Shown piece after piece: positions 25,903 through 46,140 of a stretch of DNA of 64,000 nt; the stretch's first letter is position 1, and each line of letters begins with the position of its first letter. Position numbers and translations under genes: made by a program. Origin of the DNA: Neocallimastix lanati (nom. inval.) (lineage: Eukaryota > Neocallimastigomycota > Neocallimastigomycetes > Neocallimastigales > Neocallimastigaceae). A model generated the notes under the pieces. The model was not told the DNA's origin. It saw only the letters and a list, made by a program, of their open reading frames with translations, and searched no databases. The stretch spans positions 33,501 through 97,500 of the forward strand of contig JACVTC010000124.1 of the NCBI GenBank assembly GCA_016946835.1. The letters run 5' to 3'.

Positions 25903-26425
25903 ATGCTTCAGGCCCGGATGGAATTCCTATTGAATTTTTTAAAGCCTTCTTTAGTAAATTTGATTTATCCGATAATCAAGATGATTCTTCAGATGATCAC
26001 TACTCTAAGTGTGCTAAATGTTTACTTTCATTATTTAACAAAATCTGGGATGGTGATTTCCCTGAAGAGTAGAATTCGGCTTCTATAATATCAATTCCAA
26101 AAAAAAGGAGATCTTTCGAATTGTAATAATTATCGTGGTATTTCTCTTATTAATGTTGGCTTAAAAATTATTTCAAAGATTGTTACTAATAGAATTGTTA
26201 AATATGCCCTTGAATATAAATTTGTTAGACCTGAACAATTTGGATTTAGAAATAAAGAAGAATGCATAAGTTTATATATTTCAATTAGAGAGATATGTCA
26301 AAGAAGAAAAATTGGAGGAAATTTTACTTATCTTGCTTTTCTCGATCCATCTTTCTTTATTGGTAGTAATAAATTACCTAAAACTGACAACTATACTTAT
26401 CTTGGCATTCCTTTTGATTATTATT
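25903..26425 (+). pseudogene. LINE reverse transcriptase fragment, copy A
   Basis: Successive frames give ASGPDGIPIEFFKAF, then NKIWDGDFPEEW, SIPKKGDLSNCNNYRGIS with LINVGLKIISKIV, and RPEQFGFRNKEECISLY. These are hallmark motifs of non-LTR retrotransposon reverse transcriptases, before the catalytic centre. The frame breaks at a TAG at 26071 (EW becomes E-stop) and in the A-run at 26100. The motif-A start TYLAFLDPS then jumps straight to FFIGSNKLPKTDNYTYLGIP, which belongs well downstream of the YADD box (compare 53990-53930 minus). The catalytic core has therefore been deleted and the copy is dead. Confidence 0.8.
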
Positions 26426-26729
26426 ATTATTATAAATTAAAATAAAGTTATTCTCTAAGTCTAAAAAAAAATTATCTAATGAAAAAAGCATTTAATTTCT
26501 AAGAAGATTAAAAATTTTAATTTAGAAATGATCTATTTAATTTTCAAACAATTTGTGATCCTTCCAAAAGAATACATGATTTTTTCTGATTATTATATCA
26601 TTAACATTAAGAGAAATACTAGGATAATTAGATTTAAAAATTTGATTCATTCCATGGGCTAATAATTCTTAAAAAAAAAAAAAAAAAAAGATTTTGGGGA
26701 AATTTTTTCTCAATCTTCCTACCCTCCTT

Positions 26730-27260
26730 CCTAATCATCTGTGCTCATAAAAGATAAAGCAGGTAATGTTATAGTATCTCATGAAGATCAACTTAACCGT
26801 TTTTTTTTTTTTTTTTTTTTTTTTTATTGAATACTATGAAGAATTTGTTTCTGATTGTTTCTGATATAACCTGTTTCAATTTTAATAAAAATTATTAAAA
26901 AGAAATACTATATAATTCTTCTTCTCCTCAAGAATCAACCAATTTCAAGATCAGATAATTCACTCTACTGTTCTTTTAATGAAAAAAAAAATAACAAAGC
27001 ACCTGGTCCTGATGGCCTAATGGTATATTAACAGAATTTTTTTTTAAAGCATTTTTTAAACCAAAGAACTTTATATCTTCAAGATATTATGAAAATCTTA
27101 CCTTTAAGCTTGGCATGAACCATCTACCAAGCCCCTAATCAATATACATATCTTAGAATACCTTTCAATGAATCATTGGATTTAGATCTATTTATTAATA
27201 AGATGATCAGTAAAATAAACTATACTGGGTTAACTCTTTATTTTTTTCTTTTTCTTTTTA
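26730..27260 (+). pseudogene. LINE reverse transcriptase fragment, copy B
   Basis: A more decayed copy: LIKDKAGNVIVSHEDQLN at about 26738-26795, a long T-run, IEYYEEFVSDCF, NNKAPGPDG at about 26990-27020, TEFFFKAFF, then QYTYLRIPFNESLDLDLFIN with KMISKINYTGL at about 27138-27235. The segment between FFKAFF and TYLRIPF is again missing. Several stops are present. It has the same orientation as copy A. Confidence 0.65.
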
Positions 27261-28208
27261 TTATTGACCAATACGAACAAATATTTATGCTTTAAAACTT
27301 GTATTCTAGTTTTCTTTTCTTTGTCCTTAGTTCAGTTTTTTATTATAATCCTTTACTAGAATCATATGCAAAGAACAATGAAAAAGCTCATTCTGCTTTT
27401 AATCAAGGTTTGTTTTGAAGTTTTGGGTTTTAAAAATAAGATTTCCAATACCACAACTTTTAATATGTCGTAAGGAACTATTTATACTTCCTCTAGCTAA
27501 TTTTTTTTTGTGCTAAGGCGATGATTCGATGCTTTAAAAAGTGGAAAGATTCTTCTTGTATTATTTCTAGAACAAGCGTTGATATTGATTTTCAATTGAA
27601 TTTGAATATATTTGAATATAATTAAAGGAGGGAAAGGAATTAAGGAAAAGAAAATATTATTTTTTTTTTTTACTATCATAGACATTCTTAGTTGAGAAGG
27701 TACTTTTATTATACCAAATAAAAAGTAATAGTACAAGAGGATTACTAAGTATTAAATTAAATAATAAAGTATTTTGGAAAACTTCAAAAAAAATTTTTTT
27801 TTTTAATCATTTAAAAAAATTTTTATTCAGTTTTTTATTTATTTATTTATTTACTTATTCATTTTTTTATTATTATGATTATAGTTATTATTTTTAAAAT
27901 GATTTTTTCCCCTTTCTGTTAAAAATGTAAAAAAGATTAACATCTTCTTCATGATGATGAAAATAAAAACAGAAACAGAAACAGAAACAGAAAAAATAAA
28001 TCAAAATAGAACCAAAAAACAAAACAAAACAAAAAAAAAAAGGATTTACTACTTTTTATCGATTATAATTATCTCAAAAATTATTTTTTTAAGTTTACAT
28101 TTCTAAGTAAAAATAATGTATATATATATATATATATTTTAGAAGAATTATAAAAATTGAAACGATCACCCTAATTGATGCTATTACTACTACTACTACT
28201 ACTACTAC

Positions 28209-28241
<33 letters not shown>

Positions 28242-29578
28242 CTATGATTATAATGAAAATAATGATAATAAAATGAAAAAAAAAAAAAATTAATAAATAC
28301 AAATTATATTTAACTATGTACTATTAATCTATACAATTTGATTATTATTTTTTTAGCAATTAATTTTGATTATATTGATAAATTTAATTTACAATATCTA
28401 GTAAATATATTTATAATGAATTTCTTTCATTTTATTTTACATTTTAATTTTTATAATATATTTTATAAATTTTAATTTTCATTGATTAAAAGAAAAATAC
28501 ATTAATATATACATTATATGGATTTAAATATAAAAAAATCTACATTTTTTTTACAATTACATTAATGATAAATTATTATTATTAATTATTATTATATATT
28601 GAAATAAATATATAAATATTATAATAAAATATGCATATTTATAATTATATTATAATAAAAATATAAGATATAAAAATAAAAAATGAAAGAAATGATTATT
28701 TATAAAGAAAAAAAAATTTTTTTTTTTTTTATAATTTTTTTTTATTATATTTTAATTATAATTTTTAATTTATATTGTTTTTTATTTTTTATTTTTTTTA
28801 TTTTTTATTTATTTTTTAAAATTTGGTATTTTTAATATCAAAATTAAAAGTTATTAATGGGTAAATATTAAAAACTTTATTTTTTATTTTAGATAGAAAT
28901 ATTAAATATGAATAAAATAAATATGAATATAATATATATGAAAAAATAATAATAAAAAAAAAAAAAATTTTTTTTTTTTTAATTAATTATATATTAAATA
29001 ATTTTTTTTTAAAAATTTTAAAAAATATTAATTTTTAACTTTTTTTAATTCAAATTAAAAAAAAAAATAATAAAAAAAAACAATAACAAATATTTTAAAA
29101 ATACGCAGCAGAAAAAAAATTTATTTTTTGAGAAAAAGTAATTATTCTATTAAATAAATAAAAAATAAATAATTTATATTATTTAAGAAAAAGAAAAAAA
29201 AAAACAATAAAGTATTTAAAAAGAAAGTAAAAGAGATTGAACAAATGTTTTAATATAATTTTTAATATACTTTATCTATTAAATTAAATATATCCAACAA
29301 AAAAATTATATTATATATAAAAAAATAATTAGAAATTACCACTTAGAAAACATACAATAATAAAACATAATAAATAGAGAATAATAAACATTTTGTATTA
29401 TCATTCTTTTTTTAATAATTAAATATATTTTGGATTCCATATAATAAGTATCAATTATTTGGAATAATAATAATAATAATAAAAAAAAAAAAAAAAACAA
29501 AGGAAAGAAAAAAAAATAAACTTACATTAAATAGAACAAAATATAAATTTTTTAATTTTTTATTTTTTTTAATACACC
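27261..29578. other. Low-complexity spacer with minor LINE debris
   Basis: At 27355-27420 a short NNEKAHSAFNQGLF-like stretch may be further LINE ORF remains. The rest is A/T low complexity with TACTAC and TAATAA tracts near 28180-28240. The upstream region of the gene at 30195 (29100-29578) is A-rich, with no recognisable promoter element. Confidence 0.55.
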
Positions 29579-29782
29579 ATGGCGAAAGCTAAAAAAGATG
29601 GTGATTTAAATAAAAAAAAACCTCAAAATAAATTAAATCAAAATGGTAATAGTAAAAGTCAAGTAAAGGAAAAAGAAAAAGAAAAAGTTGAAGAGGTTCC
29701 AAAGGAGGAACCTGTCGTTCAATCTCAAGAAGTTTTAGAACCTGAAGAAGAGAAAGGATCTCAAACTCTCACTTCTGGCATG
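29579..29782 (+). CDS. Possible first coding exon of the CFAP70-like gene (Lys/Glu-rich)
   Basis: An ATG in good context (CACCATGG) opens MAKAKKDGDLNKKKPQ and continues as a charged Lys/Glu stretch to TSGM. It ends at a plausible GTGATG donor at 29783. Lysine-rich N-termini are common in axonemal proteins, and the exon lies 400 bases before the C2-like start of the next gene in the same orientation. However, no AG lies between about 29912 and the conserved residues of the next exon, so a normal splice join cannot be drawn. Alternatives are a separate small gene ending at 29842 or an upstream ORF. Confidence 0.45.
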
Positions 29783-29932
29783 GTGATGAATATCCTTATA
29801 GATATATATATATTCAATTTATTATTATTTTTATATATATAATCTTTTTTTTTTTTTTTATAAAAAAAGAAATTAGAATAAAGAGATTAATTAACTAAAA
29901 ATAACAGAAGATAAACTATTAATATTTTTATA

Positions 29933-29978
<46 letters not shown>

Positions 29979-30194
29979 AAATAAAATAAAAAACTATTTT
30001 CCTTAATTCAAAATGCATTTTATTATTATTATTATTATTATCTCTTATTCTTTAATATATCTATAATATCTATAATATCTATTTTATTTTATTTTATTTT
30101 TTTTTTATTTTTATTTTTTTTTTTTTTTTGTTATATTATATTTTTTATATTATATATCTTATATTATTAAAAAATGTAATATTTAATTAATGAA

Positions 30195-37957
<7,763 letters not shown>

Positions 37958-39001
37958 AATAATATATATATATATTTTCTAGTTATTTAATTACTTAAAA
38001 AATATATATATATATAGATTTTTATAATACAATATAGTTTAGATAAAGATAAATTTAACTTCTTTACTCAATATACTTTTTTTAACAAAAACAAAAACAA
38101 AAGCAAAAATAAAAACAAAACAAAACAAAAAAAAAAAAGCAAAAACAAAAAACAAAAAGCAAAAAAAAAACAAACAAAAAAAAACAAACAAAAAAAAATA
38201 TATATATATATATCATACAACTCAATACAGTTTAGATAAAATTAATTATTTATAATATTTATAATATGAATATTTGTTAAGTTTATATTTGTATAATAAT
38301 TATTTGGATTTACGAAAAAGAGAATAAAATATTTATAATATATATATATATATATTATTTATTGAATATAATATTATAGATATTTTTTTTTTTTTTAATA
38401 AAATATATATATATACAATTTTAAGAAAATTACATTAAAAAATAAAAATAATTATTAAAATATATAAATAAAGTATTAATTTTTATGTTATTTTATAATT
38501 AATATTTTAATTATTTGTAAAGATATATTTAATATAATAATTATTTAATAGTAATAAAAAATTAAATGAAGGTTAATAATTTACAGGGTCTTAATCATAA
38601 TATAATTTAACAAATAGGGAACTCTTTTCATTTTTTTCTATTAGTTTTACAATTAAAAATTTTAGTGCTAAAAGTTTTTAGCTTTCAATTCTTAAAATAT
38701 CGACTAATATTAACTAGAAAAAAAAAAAAAAAGTTATATGATAATATTATGTAAAATATTAAATAATGAAGTTAAATATAATAATAATTAATAGTTAATA
38801 TTAATAGAAATATTTCAATTCTTCTAATTTTTGAATATCGTTACTGATATAGTGAATAGTTCAAATGGTAAAAATCGTGTTAAATTAAGTAATTTTCTTC
38901 ATAATGAGGTGTGTAAATATATATGTGACGTGGTATCGATTATATAACTTCCTCCTTGGTGGAAGAGATGTAGATATTATTGATTTAAATTAAAAATCCA
39001 A
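37958..39001. other. 3' flank of CFAP70 and spacer
   Basis: A/T low complexity, with a run of AAAACAAAAGC-like pentamers and hexamers at 38080-38195. The 38850-39000 stretch is more mixed and leads into the LINE fragment; GTGACGTGGTATCG near 38926 is unassigned. Confidence 0.6.
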
Positions 39002-39208
39002 ATCATTTCTGGTGACTATTCAAAAACGCCATTCTTGGTGCGATCTGTTGCTCTCTTTACAAAAATTATGGCTCGGGTTAGTACTCGACAAAGGTTACTA
39101 TTCCAACGGTATAAGCGCAAACTAACCAGAAGAATCAACGCTGAAAATACAGTAAGACAGGCTAGCAGGGCCAAAGCCTCTGAAAGAGAAGATCATAATT
39201 TCTTTTAG
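39002..39208 (+). pseudogene. LINE ORF2 C-terminus fragment
   Basis: An open frame of 68 codons to a TAG at 39206, without a start of its own. It contains SGDYSKTPFLVRSVALF, then RQRLLFQRYKRKLTRR, then NAENTVRQASRAKASER and EDHNFF. The first block matches SGAYSDTPFLV at 54670-54620 minus and the last matches NAEETVRQASRA at 54388-54460. It thus gives the intact order of a C-terminus that is broken elsewhere. No T-rich 3' tail follows. Confidence 0.65.
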
Positions 39209-39975
39209 ATAGTCAATTCAAACCCTAATCCATAAGGAAATGAAGTTCGTTGTATAGGAACTTTTTTCTGAATTTATTAATACATTTAGTTTTTGAATAT
39301 TACCTTTTGTTACTATATATTAAATATTATTATGTTCTAATTGGACAAATATTATTATTATTATTTTTTTTTATTAATTCCGTGCTTGTTTTTTTTTTTG
39401 TAATATAAAAAATATTTATGTAATTAATAATTGAATAAATAAGTAAAGATTAAAATTCGTAATAATTGCGGCTATATTTTTTAAAAAAAAAAAAAAAAAA
39501 AACTAATTTTTGAATAGGAGTATAATAAATAAAAATAACTTTACTCTTAAATAAAATATTTAAAATATATTGAACCATTTTTCTCTTTTTTTTTTTGATT
39601 TTTGTTTTTCTTTTCCTATAAGAATAAAAAATAATTAGAAAGTATTGATTAGTAAAAATAAAATTTTAATTATTAATTTTTCATAGGGAATTATTCCAAT
39701 TTTGTTAAATTAAAAGAAAAAAAAAAAAAAGAAAGAGTTAATTTTATTTAATATTAAAATTTTAATATATTATTTAGTTTTTTTTATATTTTTTAATATA
39801 TGGGATTAATAATATAAATTCATATTGTAATAATCAAAAATTTTTGTGACATAAAATATTAACTTTTTTTTTTATAGAAAGTTAAAGAAAAAAACAATAA
39901 TAAAATAATTTTTTTTTAAAAAATATAAAAGAAAATAAAATTAAAAATAAATTATTTATATATCCCCCCAAAAAA
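39209..39975. other. Spacer upstream of the ClpP gene
   Basis: A/T rich. Nothing was recognised apart from a C-run (CCCCCC) 10 bases before the ClpP start codon. Confidence 0.6.
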
Positions 39976-41889
39976 ATGTCTTTTTTATTAAACACTGCCA
40001 GCAACTCTTTAAAAACAAATGTTACTAAACAAAGTCAATTTTCTATTTTATTAAATAAGTCTTACTCTATAAAAAGTAAGATTATCATTCCAAATTATGT
40101 TAAAACTAAACTCAATCCAATAAAGATAGAAAAGAATTTAAAGGTATTTCCCTTTTAAATAAATAAATTATTAAAATATTGAAAATAAAAAAAAAAAAAA
40201 AGTTTATATATATAAATTTCCATATATTAAATGAAGGATTTTTATTTTTATAATTTTATAATATATAAATAAAATATAGACCTTAAATTCCATTAAAGAA
40301 TACCACTCAATTTCTTCAGTAAATGATTATTGGCTTCCAAGTGTTGTTGAAACTACTGTAATAAATTTTTATATTTTTAAAATTTATATATATTTTTATA
40401 AATATTAATAAATGTTATAATAAAAATTATAATACTATTTATTTAAATAAAAGCCACGAGGTGAAAAAGTTTGGGATATATATTCACGTTTATTAAAAGA
40501 AAGAATTGTGCTATTATATGGAGAAGTAGGTTATTTTATTGTTATTATTATTATTATTATTATTTTTTTTTTTTTTGTGTTATAAAAAATAATATTTATA
40601 ATAATTTTTTATAAAAGATGTATGAAACATTTTAGAAATTTCGAATTTTTTTAATTTATTAAATTTATTATATATTAACCATAATACTTTTTATAAAAAC
40701 AAAAAAAGGTAAATGATATTGTTTCTTCAAGTTTAGTTGCACAATTATTATTTTTAGAATCTGAAAATCCAAAGAAGCCAATTCATATGTATATTAATTC
40801 CCCAGGGGGTAGTGTTACAGCAGGAATGGTAATTTTTTTTTTATTATAAAAATTATAATTTTTATGAAGAATTCCATTATTTTTAAATTAATTCATTAAT
40901 TGATAAAAAAAACGAAAAGATATATTAATTTATTAAAATTCTAATTTTATTACGTTTAAATTATTTTATTAGGCAATCTATGATACCGTATGAATATTTT
41001 TTTATTTTTTTTTTAAAAAAAAATTATATATATATATATATATATAAATTATTATTATAAAATAACTATATATACAAAGATTCAAGTTTTAATGCTAATT
41101 TTAATTTCGAAAATGAAATATATAAAAATGCAAAAATATTCTAATAATAGATGCAAGTAAGTCTAAATATGTATTAGTAAAATTCTATTAAAACCTAAAT
41201 GTTATAAATTATAATAATAATTTATAAATTGCTATTTTATAAAGTATATTTCATCACCTGTACATACTTTATGTATAGGTCAAGCTTGTTCTATGGGTTC
41301 ATTACTTTTAGCTGGTGGTGAACCAGGTAAACGTTTTAGTTTACCAAACGCTAGAGTTATGATACATCAACCAAGGTAAAAACTTTAATGAAGAGTTTTA
41401 CATAAATAAAAATCAAATTTATATTAAATATTTATATTTTATGGAATATTTTTATGAAGAAAATATTTCTAAAAAAATATAATTATATAAATAATGATAT
41501 AATGTTATTTAAATTATATATAAAAGTGGTGGAGCCCAAGGCCAAGCTACTGATATTGCAATTCATTGTGAGGAAATTTTAAAAATAAAAAAGAAGATTA
41601 ATGAAATTTATGTAAAACATACCAAAAAGCCAATAGAAGTTATAGGTAAATTGAATAGAAATAAAAACAACATTATTTTATATTATTATTATTATTACTT
41701 TTTGTTTCAGTAATAAAATTGTTTATAATTAATATGTATAATATTTTTAATATAATAGAAAAGGCATTAGAAAGAGATCACTTTATGTCTCCAGAAGAAG
41801 CCCTTGAATTTGGTATTATTGATTCTATTAAAGAAAAGCGTGAAAGTACTGAAGAAGAACAAAAGGATAATGATAAAAAGAATGAATAA
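39976..41889 (+). CDS. clpP: ATP-dependent Clp protease proteolytic subunit, organellar
   Basis: Exons: 39976-40143, 40280-40357, 40454-40525, 40709-40828, 40973-40987, 41151-41156, 41245-41375, 41527-41645, 41759-41889. They total 840 bases (279 residues). The ClpP serine protease barrel begins at about residue 75 ([27 protein letters not shown]). Conserved blocks follow: [19 protein letters not shown], then [14 protein letters not shown] with the nucleophile Ser, [15 protein letters not shown] with the catalytic His, and [12 protein letters not shown] with the catalytic Asp, so the triad is complete. About 60 N-terminal residues rich in Ser/Asn/Lys with few acids look like an import presequence for the mitochondrion-derived organelle (the hydrogenosome in anaerobic fungi). 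The C-terminus is a charged [10 protein letters not shown] tail. No ClpX gene lies in the window. Confidence 0.95.
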
Positions 41890-42185
41890 TTGTTTAAAAA
41901 GTAGTAATTAAAAACACATTCATTATTCATTATTTTTTGCTTTTAATGAAAATTATTTCATTTAATAAAAATAAATTATTCAATTTTAAAAAAAATTAAA
42001 ATAAACTAATAATAAAAAAACATATATATATACTATTAAAGATATATCTTTTTTATATTATCTTTTTTATAGATTGTATTTTTAGAATAAAAAATAATGT
42101 TAATAATAGTTTCTTGTAATTTAAAATAATAATAAAAAAAATGTAAAATAAAAAAAACAATAAAAATAATATAAAATTAATTAAT
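41890..42185. other. 3' flank of clpP
   Basis: A/T low complexity. AATAAA-like sequences follow about 75-90 bases after the stop. No gene. Confidence 0.6.
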
Positions 42186-42627
42186 GTTAAATGAATAAAT
42201 AATAAATAATAAATAATAAATAATAAATAATAAATAATAAATAATAAATAATAAATAATAAATAAATAAATAATAAATAATAAATAATAAATAATAAATA
42301 AATAAATAATAAATAATAAATAATAAATAATAAATAATAAATAATAAATAATAAATAATAAATAATAAATAATAAATAATAAATAATAAATAATAAATAA
42401 TAAATAATAAATAATAAATAATAAATAATAAATAATAAATAATAAATAATAAATAATAAATAATAAATAATAAATAATAAATAATAAATAATAAATAATA
42501 AATAATAAATAATAAATAATAAATAATAAATAATAAATAATAAATAATAAATAATAAATAATAAATAATAAATAATAAATAATAAATAATAAATAATAAA
42601 TAGTAATAATTAATAATAAATAATAGA

Positions 42628-42701
<74 letters not shown>

Positions 42702-42712
42702 TAAATTATAAA
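42186..42712. repeat. (AAATAAT)n heptamer block
   Basis: About 60 near-perfect heptamer units, then TAAA and TAA tracts. It is the longest uniform repeat in the window and lies between clpP and the V-ATPase gene. Confidence 0.95.
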
Positions 42713-44210
42713 TATGAATAATAAATATAATAAAAATAAAGATAATAGAAAATTATAAAAATATTATTAATAAATTGTGTAATACTTTATAATAATTATG
42801 ATAATAAAAGGTATATTTTTAAACCAGAGAATCTGCTTAAAATTATAATTATATGGTTTGAAAATAAAGATTAAATGATATCTACTGATAATTCATATAT
42901 ATTTTATTATTTTTAATTACTGATAATATAATAAATACATAGTGGCTTGTTTTTAGTCTTTTAAAATATTAATATGATTGGTTTATTAATAATTATCATC
43001 CAATAAAATTTTCCATGGGTACTTTATTTCATCATCAATTTTATATATTATAATTAAATTATTTAACATTATAAATAAATAATATTATAATTATTAATTT
43101 ATCTGTTTTACCAAAAATTTATTTAATTTTAATATTATTTATATATGTATTTATTTATTTATTAATTTATTTGTTTATTTAAATTTATTATTATATCTTT
43201 TTTATTATTAAATAAAGAATAAATTCTTTAATTAATTATTATTATTTAATTTTTAATTATTATTTAATAATTATTTTTTATTATTAATTATTTTTTCTAC
43301 TATTAATTATTTCATATTTATAATTAACTTAATCCTTTATATAAGTAATACCAATTAATATATAATTTAGTTTCATATATTATCAAATATATTATAATAT
43401 ATTTTAATATATTACATTATATATACTAATTTTGTTTTTAATTTTATTTGTTAATTGTTTTTTTTTTATTTTATTTTTATTTTTATTTTTTAAAAAAAAT
43501 TTAAAAAATAAAATTTATAAAAAAAAATAAAAAAAAAAAAAAAGGTAAAATAAGAGCAAATAGTGTTATTTTTTATTAAAATTCTAATTTTTTAAAAAAT
43601 TTTTTTTGGTAAATTAAAGATTTGATTTAGAAATTACCGAAATAAAGAAATTAAAAAAAAAAGAACAAATAAAAAAAGTAAAATATAATGAAAAAAAATT
43701 AAGTACTCTTTAATATTGTTAACATTTTTATACGATATAGAATATGTTGAAAGATATGGATTTGACAATAAAAATTTTTTATATATTACAAAAGTATAAT
43801 ATAATAAATTTTAAAATTACTAAATCAATATGAAAGATGGAAATTTTACACTTTATGAAAATTAAAAAATAAAAAAATAAATTATCATTATAATTTATAA
43901 TTTCTATAATTATGATATATAATTACAAAGTATTATAAAACATAATAGATTGAGAAATATAGTAAATTAACAATCAATTAATTTAAATATTCATCACTTT
44001 GGAATAAAAAATAATAGATATGCAAATAAAAACAAATACATAGAGAAGAGAAATTAAAAAATATATATATCTAAAGGAAATTGGTTGATGAACTAACGTA
44101 TTATTTATTATATTATAATAATATTATAAAATTATTTATTGGATAATAGAAATTAAAAAATAAAAAAAAATAAAAAGAAAAAAATAAATTAATAAATAAA
44201 ATAAAGAATA
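42713..44210. other. Low-complexity spacer upstream of the V-ATPase gene
   Basis: A/T rich with no ORF. A more mixed part at 42820-43030 (GAGAATCTGCTTAAAATT, CATGGGTACTTTATTTC) is unassigned. Confidence 0.6.
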
Positions 44211-45160
44211 ATGGCCACCCAAGTTAGTAACGCTGTTTACAACAGTTCCTTCTGTCCAGGTAGATGTTCAAATAAATCAATATAATAATATTTATAATTG
44301 TGTCAACAATAAAATTAAAAAGTACAAAAACTTAAAATTAATTATATAATAAATAATAGATTACGCTTCATTCTTTGGTTTTGCTGGAGCTGGTCTTGCT
44401 ACCATCTTCAGTTCCATCGGTTCAGCTTATGGTACTGCTAAGGCTGGTATGGGTATTGCTGGTATGGGTACTTTCAGACCAGAACTTATCATGAAGTCTT
44501 TAATTCCAGGTAAATTAATAAAAGATTATTAGAAAAAGATGCATCTATTTATAATTGTATATTAATATTAAAGTTTTGGAATTAACATTTTGATTTATTA
44601 TATATATTTACAATTAAATAATAAAATAAATAATTAAAAAAATAAAGTTGTTATGGCTGGTATGTATCATATTAAGGAGTAGATTTTGGAATATAAATTT
44701 TTATATACTATGGAAATTGATATACTAATATAAATAAATATAAAAATAGGTATTGTTGCTGTTTATGGTTTAGTTGTTTCTGTCCTTATCGCTGGTCAAT
44801 TAGAAGATAAGCCATACTCTTTATTCTCTGGTTTTGTCCACTTTTTCTCCGGTATTACCACTGGTTTAACTGGTGTTGCCTCTGGTTATGCTATTGGTAT
44901 TGTTGGTGATTACTGTGTTCGTGGTTACGGTCAACAAGCCAAGTAAGTTTTAAATTATTCTTTATCAATATAAAGAAGAACGTAGTTATTGGTATATGAA
45001 ATCTAATTAAAAACTTTAATAAATATTTTTCTCATGTAAATTAAATAGGTTATACGTTTCTATGGTTTTAATTCTTATTTTCGCTGAAGTTTTAGGTTTA
45101 TACGGTCTTATTGTATCTTTAATTATGAACACTAAGGCTAACAACACTACCTGTATTTAA
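44211..45160 (+). CDS. VMA3: V-type ATPase proteolipid subunit c
   Basis: Exons: 44211-44259, 44360-44509, 44648-44659, 44750-44942, 45049-45160. They total 516 bases (171 residues). There are four transmembrane helices. The first pair is [24 protein letters not shown] and the segment following [22 protein letters not shown]; the second pair contains [16 protein letters not shown] and [18 protein letters not shown]. Glu in IFAEVLG is the proton-carrying carboxylate of helix 4. The duplicated GYG/GxGxG pattern is typical of the 16-kDa proteolipid of the V0 ring, which acidifies vacuoles. Coding is well biased and strongly GC-enriched, fitting high expression. Length is close to that of fungal Vma3, with a slightly longer N-terminus. 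The 12-base exon encodes the centre of VVMAG. Confidence 0.96.
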
Positions 45161-46140
45161 ATTTATTTTATTTTATTTATCGAAGAATTAAAAAAAATAA
45201 TAAAGAAGACATAAAATTAGAGAAAAGTTAAAAAAAATCAAGAAATGAACAAATGATAAAAAATATTGAAAAAATATAAAAGATTAATTTCTTATCATAT
45301 TTCTTCTTTTACCTTTTTAATTTATAGAACATGAAAAAGTAAAGTAGAAAATATGAAAAGAATTTTTTTTTCATGTTTTTTTAATTTATTAATTTAAATT
45401 ATATACAATAAAGCAAAAATAATAAAATTAATAATTTAAAAAAAAAAAAAAAAATAAAAATAATAATAATAATAATAAATCTAAAAAAGATAAACTAATA
45501 ATAATATAATAAAAACAATTAATATATATATATAATATATATAAAACACTAATAATATAAATAATTTAATAGTATAAATAATAATGATTTCTTCATTTTT
45601 TTTTTTTAAAAAAAAAGAGAAAGAAGAAAAAGAAAAAGAAAAAAAAAATATTTAGATATAAAACTTAAGAAAAAAAAATATAGAGAAAAGTTAATATCTT
45701 TTTAAATGAATTAAAGAACTTTTTTTTTTATTTAAATATTAATTTGAAATAAAGAAAAAATTAATACTAGATTAATAGTATTTAATGGTGTTAATTGTTT
45801 TATTTTTATTTTTTTATTATTATTATTTTAGTATATAATGAGTATAGAATATTCGAAGGGTATAGTTAAGAAATTGTGTATTATGATAAAGATAGAAGGA
45901 ATTTTTACTGATTTATGTTTTTTTTTTTCTTATATTTATTTATTTTTTTTTTTTTTTAAATTTTATTTTTATCTATTTTCAGATAATATTAAAAAAAAAA
46001 AAAAAAAAAAGAGAAATAAAGGAATATAAACTTAAGTTTATATATGAAGTAATATTTAACGTTTAAATATGAAGTAATGATAAAGTAGTTGATATATATT
46101 TTTTTTTTAATTTTTAAAAATCAAATATTTGAACATTCCT
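45161..46140. other. 3' flank and low-complexity spacer
   Basis: A/T low complexity. The 45838-46029 frame is chance poly(F/K). Nothing functional was seen. Confidence 0.65.
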
